NCBI GenBank assembly: GCA_027080725.1
Contig: JALWRC010000015.1
Coordinates: forward strand, 1-64,000
DNA from: Saprospiraceae bacterium
GTDB lineage: Bacteria > Bacteroidota > Bacteroidia > Chitinophagales > Saprospiraceae
DNA length: 64,000 nucleotides
Direction: 5' to 3'
Shown in pieces: positions 1 to 8,281 of the stretch. Positions within the stretch are counted from its first letter, which is position 1, and every line of letters starts with the position of its first letter. The notes beneath the pieces were generated by a model that did not search any database, was not told the origin of the DNA, and was given only the letters and a program-made list of their open reading frames with translations. Made by a program: the position numbers and the translations under genes.

Positions 1-1436
1 AGTTCTATTTCCTTTCCCGTCCGCGACGCTTCGGCAAAAGCCTGTTTCTCGATACCCTCAAAGAAATTTTTGAAGGAAACAAAGCACTCTTCAAAGGACT
101 CTACATATATGACCGGTGGGACTGGGATATCAAGTATCCGGTCTTAAGAGTTAGCTTGGGCTCCGGCGTTCACAAGTCTATCGATGAGCTCGAGGAAAAT
201 CTGCTTTGGATTCTTAAAAGACCTCAAAGAGAACTCGGTATCGAATGTACCGGAAATCTAAAAGCTAAACAGTGCTTCGAACAACTTTTAGTTTCCGCCT
301 ACCAAAAATACGGACAAAAAGTCGTCGTCCTTATCGACGAATACGACAAACCCATCCTCGACAATATAACTGATAGCGAGGTCGCTCGCGTTATGAGAGA
401 CACCATGAAGGATTTTTACGGTGTCATCAAGGACAATGATGCTTACATCCGCTTTGTTTTTATCACCGGGGTGAGCAAATTCTCCAAGATGAACCTCTTT
501 AGCGGGCTCAATAATTTGGAAGATATTACCCTGCATCCGAATTATGGAGACATTTGCGGCTATACCCATCAAGACTTGCTCACCGTCTTTAAAGAGCATC
601 TTGTGGGGGCAGATATGGAGAAGGTACGCGAATGGTACAACGGATATTATTACTTTGGGCCGAAGGTGTACAATCCTTATGATGTCCTGCTCTTTATCTC
701 TCAGAAATTTGTGTTTAAGAATTACTGGTGGAACACCGGCAATCCCTCTTTTCTAATCGATATGTTGAAAACAGGAGAATACTTTATCCCCGAGCTCGAG
801 CACTTTGTGGCTAACGAGGAAATCCTCAATACCTTTGACGTCGATAGAATCGAACTCGTAGCACTGCTCTGGCAAACGGGTTATCTAACCATCGAAGAAC
901 AAATCCCTTCACCCTTTGCCATAAAATACAAACTCAAGCCCCCCAATAAGGAAGTTCAAACCTCCCTCAATAGCCTTTTTATCTCTTATTTGACCCAACA
1001 AACCACTCAAAAACTAAAATTTCAGGATAAACTCTATACCATTCTGTCAATGGCGCATTTGGATGGACTTAAAGAAGTATTATTCTCCTTGTTCGCCTCC
1101 ATCCCTTATACCAACTTTACTAACAACCAACTGGCAGAGTATGAGGGCTATTACGCCAGTGTCGTCTATGCCTACCTCGCCAGCCTTGGTCTTCACATCA
1201 TCCCCGAGGATATCAGCAACCTCGGCAGAATTGATTTGAGCATTCTACTCGATGGTAAAGTCTTTATCCTCGAGTTTAAACTATCCGAAAAAGCCTCCGG
1301 CCGTGCCTTGGAACAGATCAAAGAGAAGAGATACTACGAGAAATATATGGACCAAGACGAAGTCTATCTCATCGGTATCGAGTTTAGTCGCGAGAAGAGA
1401 AACATCATCGGTTATGAGTGGGAGCGAATGAAATGA
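1..1436 (+). CDS. AAA-ATPase-like / PD-(D/E)XK nuclease superfamily protein, 5' end outside window
   Basis: The reading frame is open from base 3, so the true start lies left of the window. The first residues visible contain the family signature RPRRFGKSLFL (about bases 18-50), the end of the P-loop, so only a few tens of residues are probably missing. A Walker-B-like stretch VVLIDEYDKP lies near bases 321-353. The C-terminus (about 1220-1280) has a PD-(D/E)XK-type core, with Asp in GRIDLSILLDG followed by ILEFK. This matches the AAA-ATPase_like plus PDDEXK_9 proteins that are abundant and often multicopy in Bacteroidota. Their role is not established; links to mobile DNA or defence have been suggested. 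The gene stands alone. Confidence 0.85.
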   Translation, partial: FYFLSRPRRFGKSLFLDTLKEIFEGNKALFKGLYIYDRWDWDIKYPVLRVSLGSGVHKSIDELEENLLWILKRPQRELGIECTGNLKAKQCFEQLLVSAYQKYGQKVVVLIDEYDKPILDNITDSEVARVMRDTMKDFYGVIKDNDAYIRFVFITGVSKFSKMNLFSGLNNLEDITLHPNYGDICGYTHQDLLTVFKEHLVGADMEKVREWYNGYYYFGPKVYNPYDVLLFISQKFVFKNYWWNTGNPSFLIDMLKTGEYFIPELEHFVANEEILNTFDVDRIELVALLWQTGYLTIEEQIPSPFAIKYKLKPPNKEVQTSLNSLFISYLTQQTTQKLKFQDKLYTILSMAHLDGLKEVLFSLFASIPYTNFTNNQLAEYEGYYASVVYAYLASLGLHIIPEDISNLGRIDLSILLDGKVFILEFKLSEKASGRALEQIKEKRYYEKYMDQDEVYLIGIEFSREKRNIIGYEWERMK

Positions 1437-1664
1437 AATCGTCGTGGGAAATACTCCCTCCACAGACACCGCAACTTCCGATTGTAGTTCAACTGACATC
1501 CCTTATCTCCTGTCGAATAGCAGAGAAGAACAACAAGACATCTTTATCTAGAAGAATGAAAAAGCCCATACAAAATCTTTTATTTCATACAATTTGATAG
1601 TTTCCTGCTGACATGGTAGTCACCAGAGAGATGTAATATAACACCATTTGTGGGGGGCCGCCCC

Positions 1665-2117
1665 TTATAAATAGATCATCAACTTTTTAATTCTGGCGAT
1701 GGGTCCGGGACAAGATTGGTTATGACAAGCGATGCATGTATGGACAACATCGTTGTAGGATTTGACGTCACCAATGGCAGAAAACCGGTTCATTTGGTAA
1801 AGCAATGACTGAGCAAATCCATCAAATGCTTCATTCTTCATATGTGGTGAGGTGGGCTTGGCCGTGAGAATATCTTTGTAATCACCTTTGATACGGGCTT
1901 TCTGCCCTTTGATCAGCTGTTGTTTAGCCGCTTCGAGATCATCGGTCATGCGACGCATGAGGATGGCGAGTTCGCTATCCCCATTGGGATTGACGACAGC
2001 GGTTTGGGCCTTAGGCTGCTCTGCTTTCTTTGTACAAAAGAGTCCCTTACAATGACTGCAACCTTGGATAAATAAGGCAATTATCAATAGGGATACCCAT
2101 ACGATTTTTTGATTCAT
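1665..2117 (-). CDS. Small lipoprotein with a c-type haem motif (CxxCH)
   Basis: 150 residues. The N-terminus has a hydrophobic segment and lipobox ending IQGCSHC, so it should be a lipoprotein. The C-terminus holds one haem-attachment motif, CIACH, in a helical context (YNDVVHTCIACHNQSC). The layout of a helical domain followed by a C-terminal CxxCH resembles cytochrome c'-type or small monohaem proteins. Extra cysteines (GLFCTKK, QSCPG) are also present. It is probably a periplasm-facing electron carrier or sensor; partner and pathway are unknown. It stands alone between two plus-strand genes. An ordinary non-haem lipoprotein is the alternative. Confidence 0.7.
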   Translation of the reverse strand: MNQKIVWVSLLIIALFIQGCSHCKGLFCTKKAEQPKAQTAVVNPNGDSELAILMRRMTDDLEAAKQQLIKGQKARIKGDYKDILTAKPTSPHMKNEAFDGFAQSLLYQMNRFSAIGDVKSYNDVVHTCIACHNQSCPGPIARIKKLMIYL

Positions 2118-2372
2118 AATTTACTTTTTTGATGCACAAACAATAATCCAAATATGTGCCTGCTCCGAAAAGAAAAGCTCCTCCGCTAAGAAGGTAAGCT
2201 TTACAGAGTAGGCCCAAAGATAACCATTGTGCCCTTGTCTCGTACTTATTGTACGCAACAAATTACCGGTTTATTGTATGCTACAACAAGGTTGTCGTCG
2301 GAGGCATGTATATCCATTAGGATGCGTAGGTGAGTACTTTTGAGAAAATTTCATCCATCGAACATGTCCTCC

Positions 2373-2385
2373 ACCATTTCATACC
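2373..2385 (+). repeat. ACCATTTCATACC 13-mer, copy a (intergenic)
   Basis: Exact copy of a 13-mer found ten times in this window. It lies between divergent genes, upstream of the MobA-like gene. Confidence 0.9.
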
Positions 2386-2456
2386 CCGCCCTGCAAGTAA
2401 AAAATGACTATATTCGTATCACGAAACACAAAAAGCGGCAGAATTATGAAATCGAC

Positions 2457-2581
2457 ATAAAAAGCAAGCAGATGAAACCGACATGATTAAAACAATTATT
2501 AAACACACGAGGCAATGATTGTTTTAATCATCAAAGATTCCATCTGACCTTTAAGAGACAATAAAAAGCAAGCAGATGAAA
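2457..2581 (+). repeat. 21-bp direct repeats flanking an inverted repeat
   Basis: A 21-bp sequence beginning ATAAAAAGCAAGCAG occurs at 2457-2477 and again at 2561-2581, a 104-bp period; the second copy contains the start codon of the next gene. Between them is a perfect 14-bp inverted repeat, ATGATTAAAACAAT (2483-2496) and ATTGTTTTAATCAT (2518-2531), with 21 nt between the arms. This could be a local duplication in a leader or the footprint of a very small non-autonomous element. Confidence 0.8.
2517..2554 (+). promoter_or_regulatory. Leader block shared with the gene starting at 55594, copy 1
   Basis: These 38 bases match the reverse complement of 55615-55652 at 36 positions. In both places the block ends with TTTAA about 20-21 nt before the start codon and has the same orientation relative to the gene. 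Fixed spacing in front of two unrelated genes points to a promoter, operator or leader element rather than chance. Confidence 0.65.
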
Positions 2582-3688
2582 AAGCATGTAAAGCATCCTC
2601 CGTTAACCAAACCGGATATGGGATATTTCGGGCGCCACGAATGGGCGATACTCGGTACCACCTGTGCCAATATACGTGCCTTGGCCGGGGAGATTGCCGA
2701 GGCCCATCCAAAGATTAAAGTCGCCTATGTGGATGCTTCTCATGACCATCTATCGGAAAGGGAAGACGGGGTATTTTATACGCATTACCTGGACCGCCAA
2801 TCTATGATTACCCTATCCAAAAAAGAGTCCTCCAATAATACCTTTGATGTAAAACAACATTTCCTGGATGCGGATTTGATACTGGTTAATGGCAATCACT
2901 TTGTTGGAAAGAGACAGGTCCTCGTCCTGGATTCCTCTAAGGAAACTTCACTCAAAAAGCGACTATCCCGGTTGACGGATGTCGGGTTGATCATCCGCCA
3001 AACTCCCGGTTTTTGTCCGGATTTCATCCGGGAGGCCCTTCCCGGTTTCGACCAAATTCCCATCGTCAACCGGACGGATACAACGCGTATTGCCGGCTTC
3101 TTTCGAAGTCAACTTTCGGATGCTGTGCCTCCAGTATCCGGACTGGTTTTGGCAGGAGGGAAAAGCACGAGAATGGGTTTTGACAAGGGAAAGATACTCC
3201 GCCACGGGCAAGAGGCTCGACAGTTCTTGTACGATCTGTTGAAGACCGTTTGCGGAGAGCGTTTTCTCAGTGTCCGGGAAGAGCAGATGGAGGAAGCAGG
3301 GACATTTTCTTGTTTGGCAGACCGATTTGTGGGATTAGGTCCATATGGTGCGATATTGACGGCCTTTCAGCACGATCCGGACCGTGCGTGGCTGGTTGTT
3401 GCCACCGATTTATTGCAAGCAGACGAAGCAGCATTTCGCCAGTTAATGGCGGCACGAAACCCCACGAGCGTAGCGACGGCCTTTCTCAATCCCGAGACGG
3501 GCTTCCCGGACCCTTTATTGACCATTTGGGAGCCCAAGGCCTATGCACGGATGCTACATTTTCTCAGTTTGGGATACAGCTGCCCACGTAAAGTTCTCAT
3601 CAATTCAGACGTTACATTGGTAACCCCTAAGGACCCCGGGTGGTTACTTAATGTCAATACGCAGGAGGATTTGAAGCAGTTGGGATAG
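2576..3688 (+). CDS. mobA: MobA-like molybdenum cofactor nucleotidyltransferase with N-terminal extension
   Basis: 370 residues. The C-terminal half (from about residue 188) is a MobA/GT-A nucleotidyltransferase: the signature VLAGGKSTRMGFDKG binds the nucleotide, and VVATDLLQAD carries the Mg-binding Asp region. MobA attaches GMP (CMP in MocA-type relatives) to molybdopterin. The N-terminal 180 residues are an additional domain with the feel of a MobB-like Rossmann fold (ILGTTCANIRALAGEIAEAH near residue 26, VAYVDASHDH) but without a full Walker A motif. MobA usually has about 200 residues, so this is an enlarged form. No other molybdopterin gene is in the window. The ATG at 2576 sits inside the second copy of a 21-bp repeat. 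Convergent with the ABC exporter (7-bp gap). Confidence 0.75.
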   Translation: MKKHVKHPPLTKPDMGYFGRHEWAILGTTCANIRALAGEIAEAHPKIKVAYVDASHDHLSEREDGVFYTHYLDRQSMITLSKKESSNNTFDVKQHFLDADLILVNGNHFVGKRQVLVLDSSKETSLKKRLSRLTDVGLIIRQTPGFCPDFIREALPGFDQIPIVNRTDTTRIAGFFRSQLSDAVPPVSGLVLAGGKSTRMGFDKGKILRHGQEARQFLYDLLKTVCGERFLSVREEQMEEAGTFSCLADRFVGLGPYGAILTAFQHDPDRAWLVVATDLLQADEAAFRQLMAARNPTSVATAFLNPETGFPDPLLTIWEPKAYARMLHFLSLGYSCPRKVLINSDVTLVTPKDPGWLLNVNTQEDLKQLG

Positions 3689-3695
3689 TTGGTGC

Positions 3696-5510
3696 TCAAA
3701 GGCTTTGTAGGGATACAAATCGCCGGTACTCGCCCTCCTCCCGGAGCAGGGATTCGTGGGTGCCTTGCTGGATAATCCGTCCCTCTTTCATTACCGCGAT
3801 GATATCTGCGCGCTGAATAGTGGACAGACGATGCGCGATAACGATAGAGGTCCGGTCACACATGACCTGCTCAAGGGCGTTTTGCACCAACCGTTCGGAC
3901 TCTGCATCCAGTGCGGAAGTAGCTTCATCCAGCACGAGAATAGATGGATTTTTGAGAATTGCCCGTGCGATCGTCAATCGCTGTCGTTGGCCGCCGGACA
4001 GCTTTTGGCCGCCATCACCGATATTGGATTGGTATCCGTGCTCCAGTTTTTGTATGAAATCGTGGGCATTGGCGATTTCAGCAGCCTTTTGAACCTCCTG
4101 AGGAGTCGTCGGGCGTCCGAAAGCGATGTTGTTGTACACCGTGTCGTTGAAAAGTATGGGGTGCTGGGTGACGATGGCCATTTGGCTCCGGAGGTCATCC
4201 AGCCGGAGGTGGCTGATCGGAACATCATCGAGCCGGATTTCTCCTTGTTCTATGTTATAAAATCGAAACAGCAGATCCACCATTGTGGTTTTTCCGGCAC
4301 CGGAGCTTCCGACCAAAGCCAGGGTTTTACCCCGGGGTAAGGTGATATTAATATCGTGCAACACTTCCGAAGTAGTGCCCGGATAGGTATAGCTCACCCC
4401 TTGGAAGGTGACGGCTTTTTGGAAGGTATGAAATGGTTGAGCTTGGGGCGAGTCCGCCTCTTCGGGTTGGCTGAGTACCTTATCGATGCGCTCCAATGCC
4501 GCCAATCCTTTTTGAATGGAGTAATAGGCGGTGGAAAACGATTTTACCGGATCGATGACATTGTAAAAAGCAAAGAGAAAGGCGAAGAAGGTGCCGGCTG
4601 TCATCTTGCCCGATAAAACCAAACCCGATCCATACCAAATGAGTACCGCGACGATGGCGATTCCGAGGAACTCCGAAAGCGGGGAAGAGAGGTCCTTTCG
4701 TCTGAGTACCCGGGTGAGGACACTGCGATAGCGCTCATTTCTGCGGTCGAATATCCCTTCGAGGTATTGTTTTGCCCGGAATCCCTTTATGACTCGCAGC
4801 CCGCTAAGCGTCTCTTCGAGGATAGAGAGAATTTGCCCCAGGGTGGACTGGGCCTCACCCGATTGTTGTCTCAATTTACGGGAGATGCCCCCTATAATCA
4901 CGCCTGTAAACAGGATAAGCACCAATACGAAGAGGGTGAGCTTCCAACTGATCATCAGCATAAAGACCAAGCTTCCGATTAGGACCAAGGGCTCCCGAAA
5001 GATGGATTCGATCACATTGAGTATACTCCATTCCACTTCCTGGAGGTCACCGGTCAACCGGGACATGATGTCTCCCTTTTGTTGATCATTGAAAAAACCC
5101 ATCGGCAGCACAATGAGTTTGCGATAAAGCTTGCCTCTGAGATCACGGATGATACCCGTACGGACCGGAGCAATAAAGTATAGTGCCAGATATCGAAACA
5201 GGTTCTTAAAAAAGAAGCTGATAACAATGAAGAAAGTGAGAATTCCCACGGCCTTTTGCCGGGAGAATTGGGAGATAAACGTATTGAAATGGTAGGTAAA
5301 GTAATCTATGGCCGTACCAAAAGACAGCGGTGCGTCAGGTGGATGTACCGAGACCGATTCAGGTCGAAAAACGGTTTCGAGCAATGGGATAAACAAAGGA
5401 ATATTGACGACCATGAAGACCGCCATAAGGATATTAAAAAGTATCGATAACGCTACCAAAGTGCGGTAGTGTTTCAAATTGGAAATGAGTTTCCAGAAAT
5501 TCATGTACAA
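3696..5510 (-). CDS. MsbA-type ABC exporter (fused permease and ATPase)
   Basis: 604 residues, the normal size for a half-transporter that works as a homodimer. The N-terminal ~330 residues carry about six membrane helices. The ATPase domain has Walker A GSSGAGKTT (401-409), signature LSGGQ (503-508), Walker B ILVLDEA (near 525-530) and switch His560 in IVIAHRLST. Relatives flip lipid A-core or other lipids across the inner membrane. The start ATG lies 10 bp after the accC stop, so it is probably the last gene of the fabH-efp-accB-accC operon; a lipid substrate would suit that setting. The exact substrate cannot be read from the sequence. Confidence 0.92.
   Translation of the reverse strand: MYMNFWKLISNLKHYRTLVALSILFNILMAVFMVVNIPLFIPLLETVFRPESVSVHPPDAPLSFGTAIDYFTYHFNTFISQFSRQKAVGILTFFIVISFFFKNLFRYLALYFIAPVRTGIIRDLRGKLYRKLIVLPMGFFNDQQKGDIMSRLTGDLQEVEWSILNVIESIFREPLVLIGSLVFMLMISWKLTLFVLVLILFTGVIIGGISRKLRQQSGEAQSTLGQILSILEETLSGLRVIKGFRAKQYLEGIFDRRNERYRSVLTRVLRRKDLSSPLSEFLGIAIVAVLIWYGSGLVLSGKMTAGTFFAFLFAFYNVIDPVKSFSTAYYSIQKGLAALERIDKVLSQPEEADSPQAQPFHTFQKAVTFQGVSYTYPGTTSEVLHDINITLPRGKTLALVGSSGAGKTTMVDLLFRFYNIEQGEIRLDDVPISHLRLDDLRSQMAIVTQHPILFNDTVYNNIAFGRPTTPQEVQKAAEIANAHDFIQKLEHGYQSNIGDGGQKLSGGQRQRLTIARAILKNPSILVLDEATSALDAESERLVQNALEQVMCDRTSIVIAHRLSTIQRADIIAVMKEGRIIQQGTHESLLREEGEYRRFVSLQSL
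4425..4437 (-). repeat. ACCATTTCATACC 13-mer, copy b (inside ABC exporter gene)
   Basis: Exact copy, read GGTATGAAATGGT on the plus strand. In the exporter frame it is read CCA TTT CAT ACC (residues PFHT), in the linker before the ATPase domain. Confidence 0.9.
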
Positions 5511-5520
5511 ACTCCTTGTG

Positions 5521-6879
5521 TTAATCCTCTCTCAAATCACTCAGGTCATAATTATCCAAAAAACCGGTATTGTAGGCACCACTCCTAAACACCTCATCCT
5601 GAAGCAATTTTTTATGGAATGGTATGGTGGTTTTAACCCCTTCGACGATAAATTCATCCAAGGCACGTAGCATCTTGGTGATGCACTCTTCTCTTGTCGC
5701 AGCTCTGGTGATAAGCTTTGCTATCATGGAGTCGTAATAGGGAGGAATCATATACCCCGCATAAACATGGGTATCCACGCGGATGCCATGTCCTTTAGGG
5801 CTGTGAAAAGAGGTAATGACTCCGGGGCTAGGGCGGAACTCATGTCCCGGATCTTCGGCATTGATACGACATTCCATAACATGGACATTGTCCTGTGGAT
5901 AGTAGTCCCCTCCTGTTATTTTTTCTCCGGCAGCGATGAGTATTTGTTCTTTGACAAGGTCCAGGTTGAGTAACTCCTCGGTAACGGGGTGTTCGACCTG
6001 AATCCTTGTATTCATCTCCATAAAATAAAAGTCTCCGTGCTTATCCAGTAGAAACTCTACGGTCCCCAATCCTTCGTATTTGATGGATGCTCCGGCTTTT
6101 ACGGCCGCGAGGCCCATTTTTTTTCGTAGTACGGCATCTACTGCCGGAGAAGTGGCTTCTTCGACCAACTTTTGGTGTCGCCGTTGGATGGTACAATCCC
6201 TCTCACTCAGGTGTACAACATTGCCATACTGGTCCCCAGCGATTTGAATTTCGACATGGCGCGGTTCTTCGATAAATTTTTCTATGTACATACCGTCATT
6301 GCCGAAGGCGGCCTTAGCTTCCTGTCGAGCCATGTTCCATTGGCTTTCAAATTCGGACTCTTCAGTAACGATGCGCATTCCTTTGCCTCCGCCACCGGCA
6401 GTTGCCTTGAGGATAATTGGGTAGCCGATATCTTTGGCTATCGTTTTACCTTGTTTGATGTTTTTAATTAACCCTTTTGATCCGGGTACAACCGGTACTC
6501 CGGCCTTGATCATGGTCTCTTTGGCCGTAATCTTATCCCCCATTTTACGGATCATGTCGGCAGTAGGGCCGATAAACTTCACTCCATAATCGTGACAAAG
6601 CTCGGCGAAATCGTCGTTTTCGGCATGAAACCCAAACCCTGGGTGCACGGCATCTGCGTTGGTTATTTCAACGGCAGCCATGATTTGGGGGATATTTAGA
6701 TACGATTCGCTGGAAGGGGGAGGACCGATACAAATGGCCTCATCGGCGAAGCGTACATGCAGACTGTCTTTATCCGCTGTAGAAAAGACAGCTACGGTTT
6801 TTATCCCCATTTCTTTGCACGTACGAATGATGCGCAAGGCAATCTCCCCCCTATTGGCTATGAGTATTTTCTTAATCAT
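5521..6879 (-). CDS. accC: Acetyl-CoA carboxylase biotin carboxylase subunit
   Basis: 452 residues from the ATG at 6879, which gives the family's usual N-terminus [17 protein letters not shown]; an upstream in-frame ATG at 6912 would add 11 atypical residues. ATP-grasp features are plain: [10 protein letters not shown] for [12 protein letters not shown], and [15 protein letters not shown] with catalytic Glu and Arg. It carboxylates the biotin on AccB using ATP and bicarbonate, the first step toward malonyl-CoA. It follows accB by 47 bp and precedes the ABC exporter by 10 bp. Confidence 0.97.
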   Translation of the reverse strand: MIKKILIANRGEIALRIIRTCKEMGIKTVAVFSTADKDSLHVRFADEAICIGPPPSSESYLNIPQIMAAVEITNADAVHPGFGFHAENDDFAELCHDYGVKFIGPTADMIRKMGDKITAKETMIKAGVPVVPGSKGLIKNIKQGKTIAKDIGYPIILKATAGGGGKGMRIVTEESEFESQWNMARQEAKAAFGNDGMYIEKFIEEPRHVEIQIAGDQYGNVVHLSERDCTIQRRHQKLVEEATSPAVDAVLRKKMGLAAVKAGASIKYEGLGTVEFLLDKHGDFYFMEMNTRIQVEHPVTEELLNLDLVKEQILIAAGEKITGGDYYPQDNVHVMECRINAEDPGHEFRPSPGVITSFHSPKGHGIRVDTHVYAGYMIPPYYDSMIAKLITRAATREECITKMLRALDEFIVEGVKTTIPFHKKLLQDEVFRSGAYNTGFLDNYDLSDLRED

Positions 6880-6926
6880 CAGGTCAATTCTTTTGTTGTC
6901 AAAAATAAACAAACATACCTGTCCTT

Positions 6927-7412
6927 CTAGGAAGGATCTACGAGGAACAGCACCTGATCATACTCGACAGGACTCGCATCCTCTACCAACACTTTGACAA
7001 TCTTCCCGGTTACTTCAGCCTCAATCTCATTGAAGAGCTTCATGGCCTCTATAATACAAACCGTGTCACCTTGGTTGACTTGATCACCCACTTTGACGTA
7101 AGGGGGTTTATCCGGTGCCGGAGAGCGATAGAAAGTACCCACCATAGGGGATTTGATCTCAATATAATTATTCGTCTCTTGCTCTTTGGGGGCTGGGGCC
7201 GCAGGAGTAGGTGCAGCCGCTACAGGAGCGGGTTCTGTGATTGTTGGTACTGCCGCAGCAGATGGTATAGCAGCCGGAGTGGCGACAATTTTTGATTTTA
7301 CAAAGTGGCGTGTTCGCACTTGAAGTTCGAAATCACCATCTCTGAGTTTAAACTCTGTCAACTCACTTTTATTGAGATATTTAACCAATTGCATTATTTC
7401 ATTGAAATTCAT
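6927..7412 (-). CDS. accB: Acetyl-CoA carboxylase biotin carboxyl carrier protein
   Basis: 161 residues. The C-terminal biotinyl domain has the motif [12 protein letters not shown], with Lys125 the predicted biotinylation site. Residues about 55-90 are an Ala/Pro-rich flexible linker, as in other BCCPs, between a short N-terminal domain and the carrier domain. It shuttles carboxybiotin from AccC to the carboxyltransferase (accA/accD are not in the window). It lies between efp and accC on the same strand. The 186-bp gap after efp holds overlapping inverted repeats that could form a leader structure. Confidence 0.96.
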   Translation of the reverse strand: MNFNEIMQLVKYLNKSELTEFKLRDGDFELQVRTRHFVKSKIVATPAAIPSAAAVPTITEPAPVAAAPTPAAPAPKEQETNNYIEIKSPMVGTFYRSPAPDKPPYVKVGDQVNQGDTVCIIEAMKLFNEIEAEVTGKIVKVLVEDASPVEYDQVLFLVDPS

Positions 7413-7518
7413 AGGCTCGATTTTAAGTGTTTGTGATGTACTTACCCGGTCAACATCCGGGGATTACGGGCACGATAAATGAAACCCCCAACGGGTTACG
7501 AAGATAGTCAAAATAATC

Positions 7519-7573
7519 GACTTGCGATCGCAAATTATTTGTTTTGTCCAATAGATACAGTCCATCGCAAGTC
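7519..7573 (-). promoter_or_regulatory. Possible alternative hairpins in the efp-accB gap
   Basis: A perfect 10-bp inverted repeat pairs GACTTGCGAT (7519-7528) with ATCGCAAGTC (7564-7573) across 35 nt. The left arm overlaps a 12-bp palindrome TTGCGATCGCAA (7522-7533), so the two structures cannot form together. It lies in the leader of accB if accB has its own transcript, or just after efp. No T-run follows, so it is not an ordinary terminator. Its function is unproven. Confidence 0.4.
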
Positions 7574-7598
7574 AAGGATGGGTCAAACAAGGCGGGTT

Positions 7599-8165
7599 TT
7601 ACTGCTTCACCCTTTCCATATACTCGCCGTTTTCAGATTTGACCTTTACCTTATCCCCGGTATTTATAAAAAGGGGTACCCTAACCATTGCTCCTGTTTC
7701 TACTGTGGCGGGTTTGAGTGCATTGGTAGCGGTATTGCCTTTTAAACCGGGTTCTGTATGTGTCACTTCGAGGATTACATATTGCGGCAGTTCTGCCGTC
7801 AGAGGTATTTCACTCTTAGCGTCAAAGAGAACATCAATTATTTCTCCTTCCTTAAGCAAATGCGCATTGCTTATCAGATCTTCTTGCAAGGTGATTTGTT
7901 CATACGTCTCATTCTCCATGAAATGGTACCCACCGTCATCACTATACAAAAACTGGTAGTTTCTGCGCTCTACTCGTACAGGATTTATCTTGTGTCCGGC
8001 CGGAAAGGTATACTCTAAGACTTTGCCTGTGGTAAGACTTTTGAGTTTTGTTCTGACAAAGGCATTCCCTTTGCCCGGCTTGACGTGTTGGAACTCTGTA
8101 ATGGAATAAATACCGTTGTTAAACTCGATACAAAGTCCACGCTTAATGTCTGATGTGTTTGCCAT
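7599..8165 (-). CDS. efp: Translation elongation factor P
   Basis: 188 residues from the ATG at 8165 (MANTSDIKRG); an upstream in-frame start at 8210 would add 15 unlikely residues and overlap the promoter. The KOW-like N-terminal domain has the modified-loop motif KPGKGNAF, with Lys32 at the position of E. coli Lys34. Two OB-type domains follow. EF-P binds ribosomes stalled at proline runs. No epmA/epmB is in the window, so the modification state is unknown. The order fabH-efp-accB-accC is common in Bacteroidota. Confidence 0.96.
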   Translation of the reverse strand: MANTSDIKRGLCIEFNNGIYSITEFQHVKPGKGNAFVRTKLKSLTTGKVLEYTFPAGHKINPVRVERRNYQFLYSDDGGYHFMENETYEQITLQEDLISNAHLLKEGEIIDVLFDAKSEIPLTAELPQYVILEVTHTEPGLKGNTATNALKPATVETGAMVRVPLFINTGDKVKVKSENGEYMERVKQ

Positions 8166-8185
8166 ATTTTTCTTCAAATTTTGCG

Positions 8186-8193
8186 CAAAGATA
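8186..8193 (-). promoter_or_regulatory. -7 element TATCTTTG upstream of efp
   Basis: On the minus strand this reads TATCTTTG, fitting the Bacteroidota TAnnTTTG element, 20 nt before the efp start. No good -33 TTG was found. Confidence 0.5.
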
Positions 8194-8250
8194 ATGCCCC
8201 TACTACGCAATAGGAAATATCCTATGAGTTTTTATGTGGATGGCCTTTCA

Positions 8251-8263
8251 ACCATTTCATACC
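8251..8263 (+). repeat. ACCATTTCATACC 13-mer, copy c (fabH-efp gap)
   Basis: Exact copy in the noncoding gap between fabH and efp. Together with its flanks it shares 23 bases with copy f at 25657, which lies inside a gene. Confidence 0.9.
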
Positions 8264-8281
8264 AATATAAGAAAATCGGGA

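Larger units (their letters stand above)
2118..2575. other. 458-bp intergenic region with repeats and a shared leader block
   Basis: No gene is supported here. It holds one exact copy of the 13-mer ACCATTTCATACC (2373-2385), a 21-bp direct repeat pair (2457-2477 and 2561-2581), a perfect 14-bp inverted repeat, and a block shared with the leader of the lipoprotein gene starting at 55594. Each is listed separately. The region serves as the divergent upstream region of the haem lipoprotein (minus) and the MobA-like gene (plus). Confidence 0.7.

Noticed and set aside
1-1436. PD-(D/E)XK/AAA protein as part of a defence island
   Set aside because: No restriction, toxin or other defence gene lies beside it in the window; the left flank is missing, so the idea cannot be supported.
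2499-2711. 70-codon minus-strand open frame
   Set aside because: It lies over the leader block and the start of the MobA-like gene. Its similarity to a short frame near 55.6 kb comes from the shared noncoding block.
7915-7927. ATGAAATGGT inside efp as a further 13-mer copy
   Set aside because: It matches only 10 of 13 bases, which is not beyond chance.
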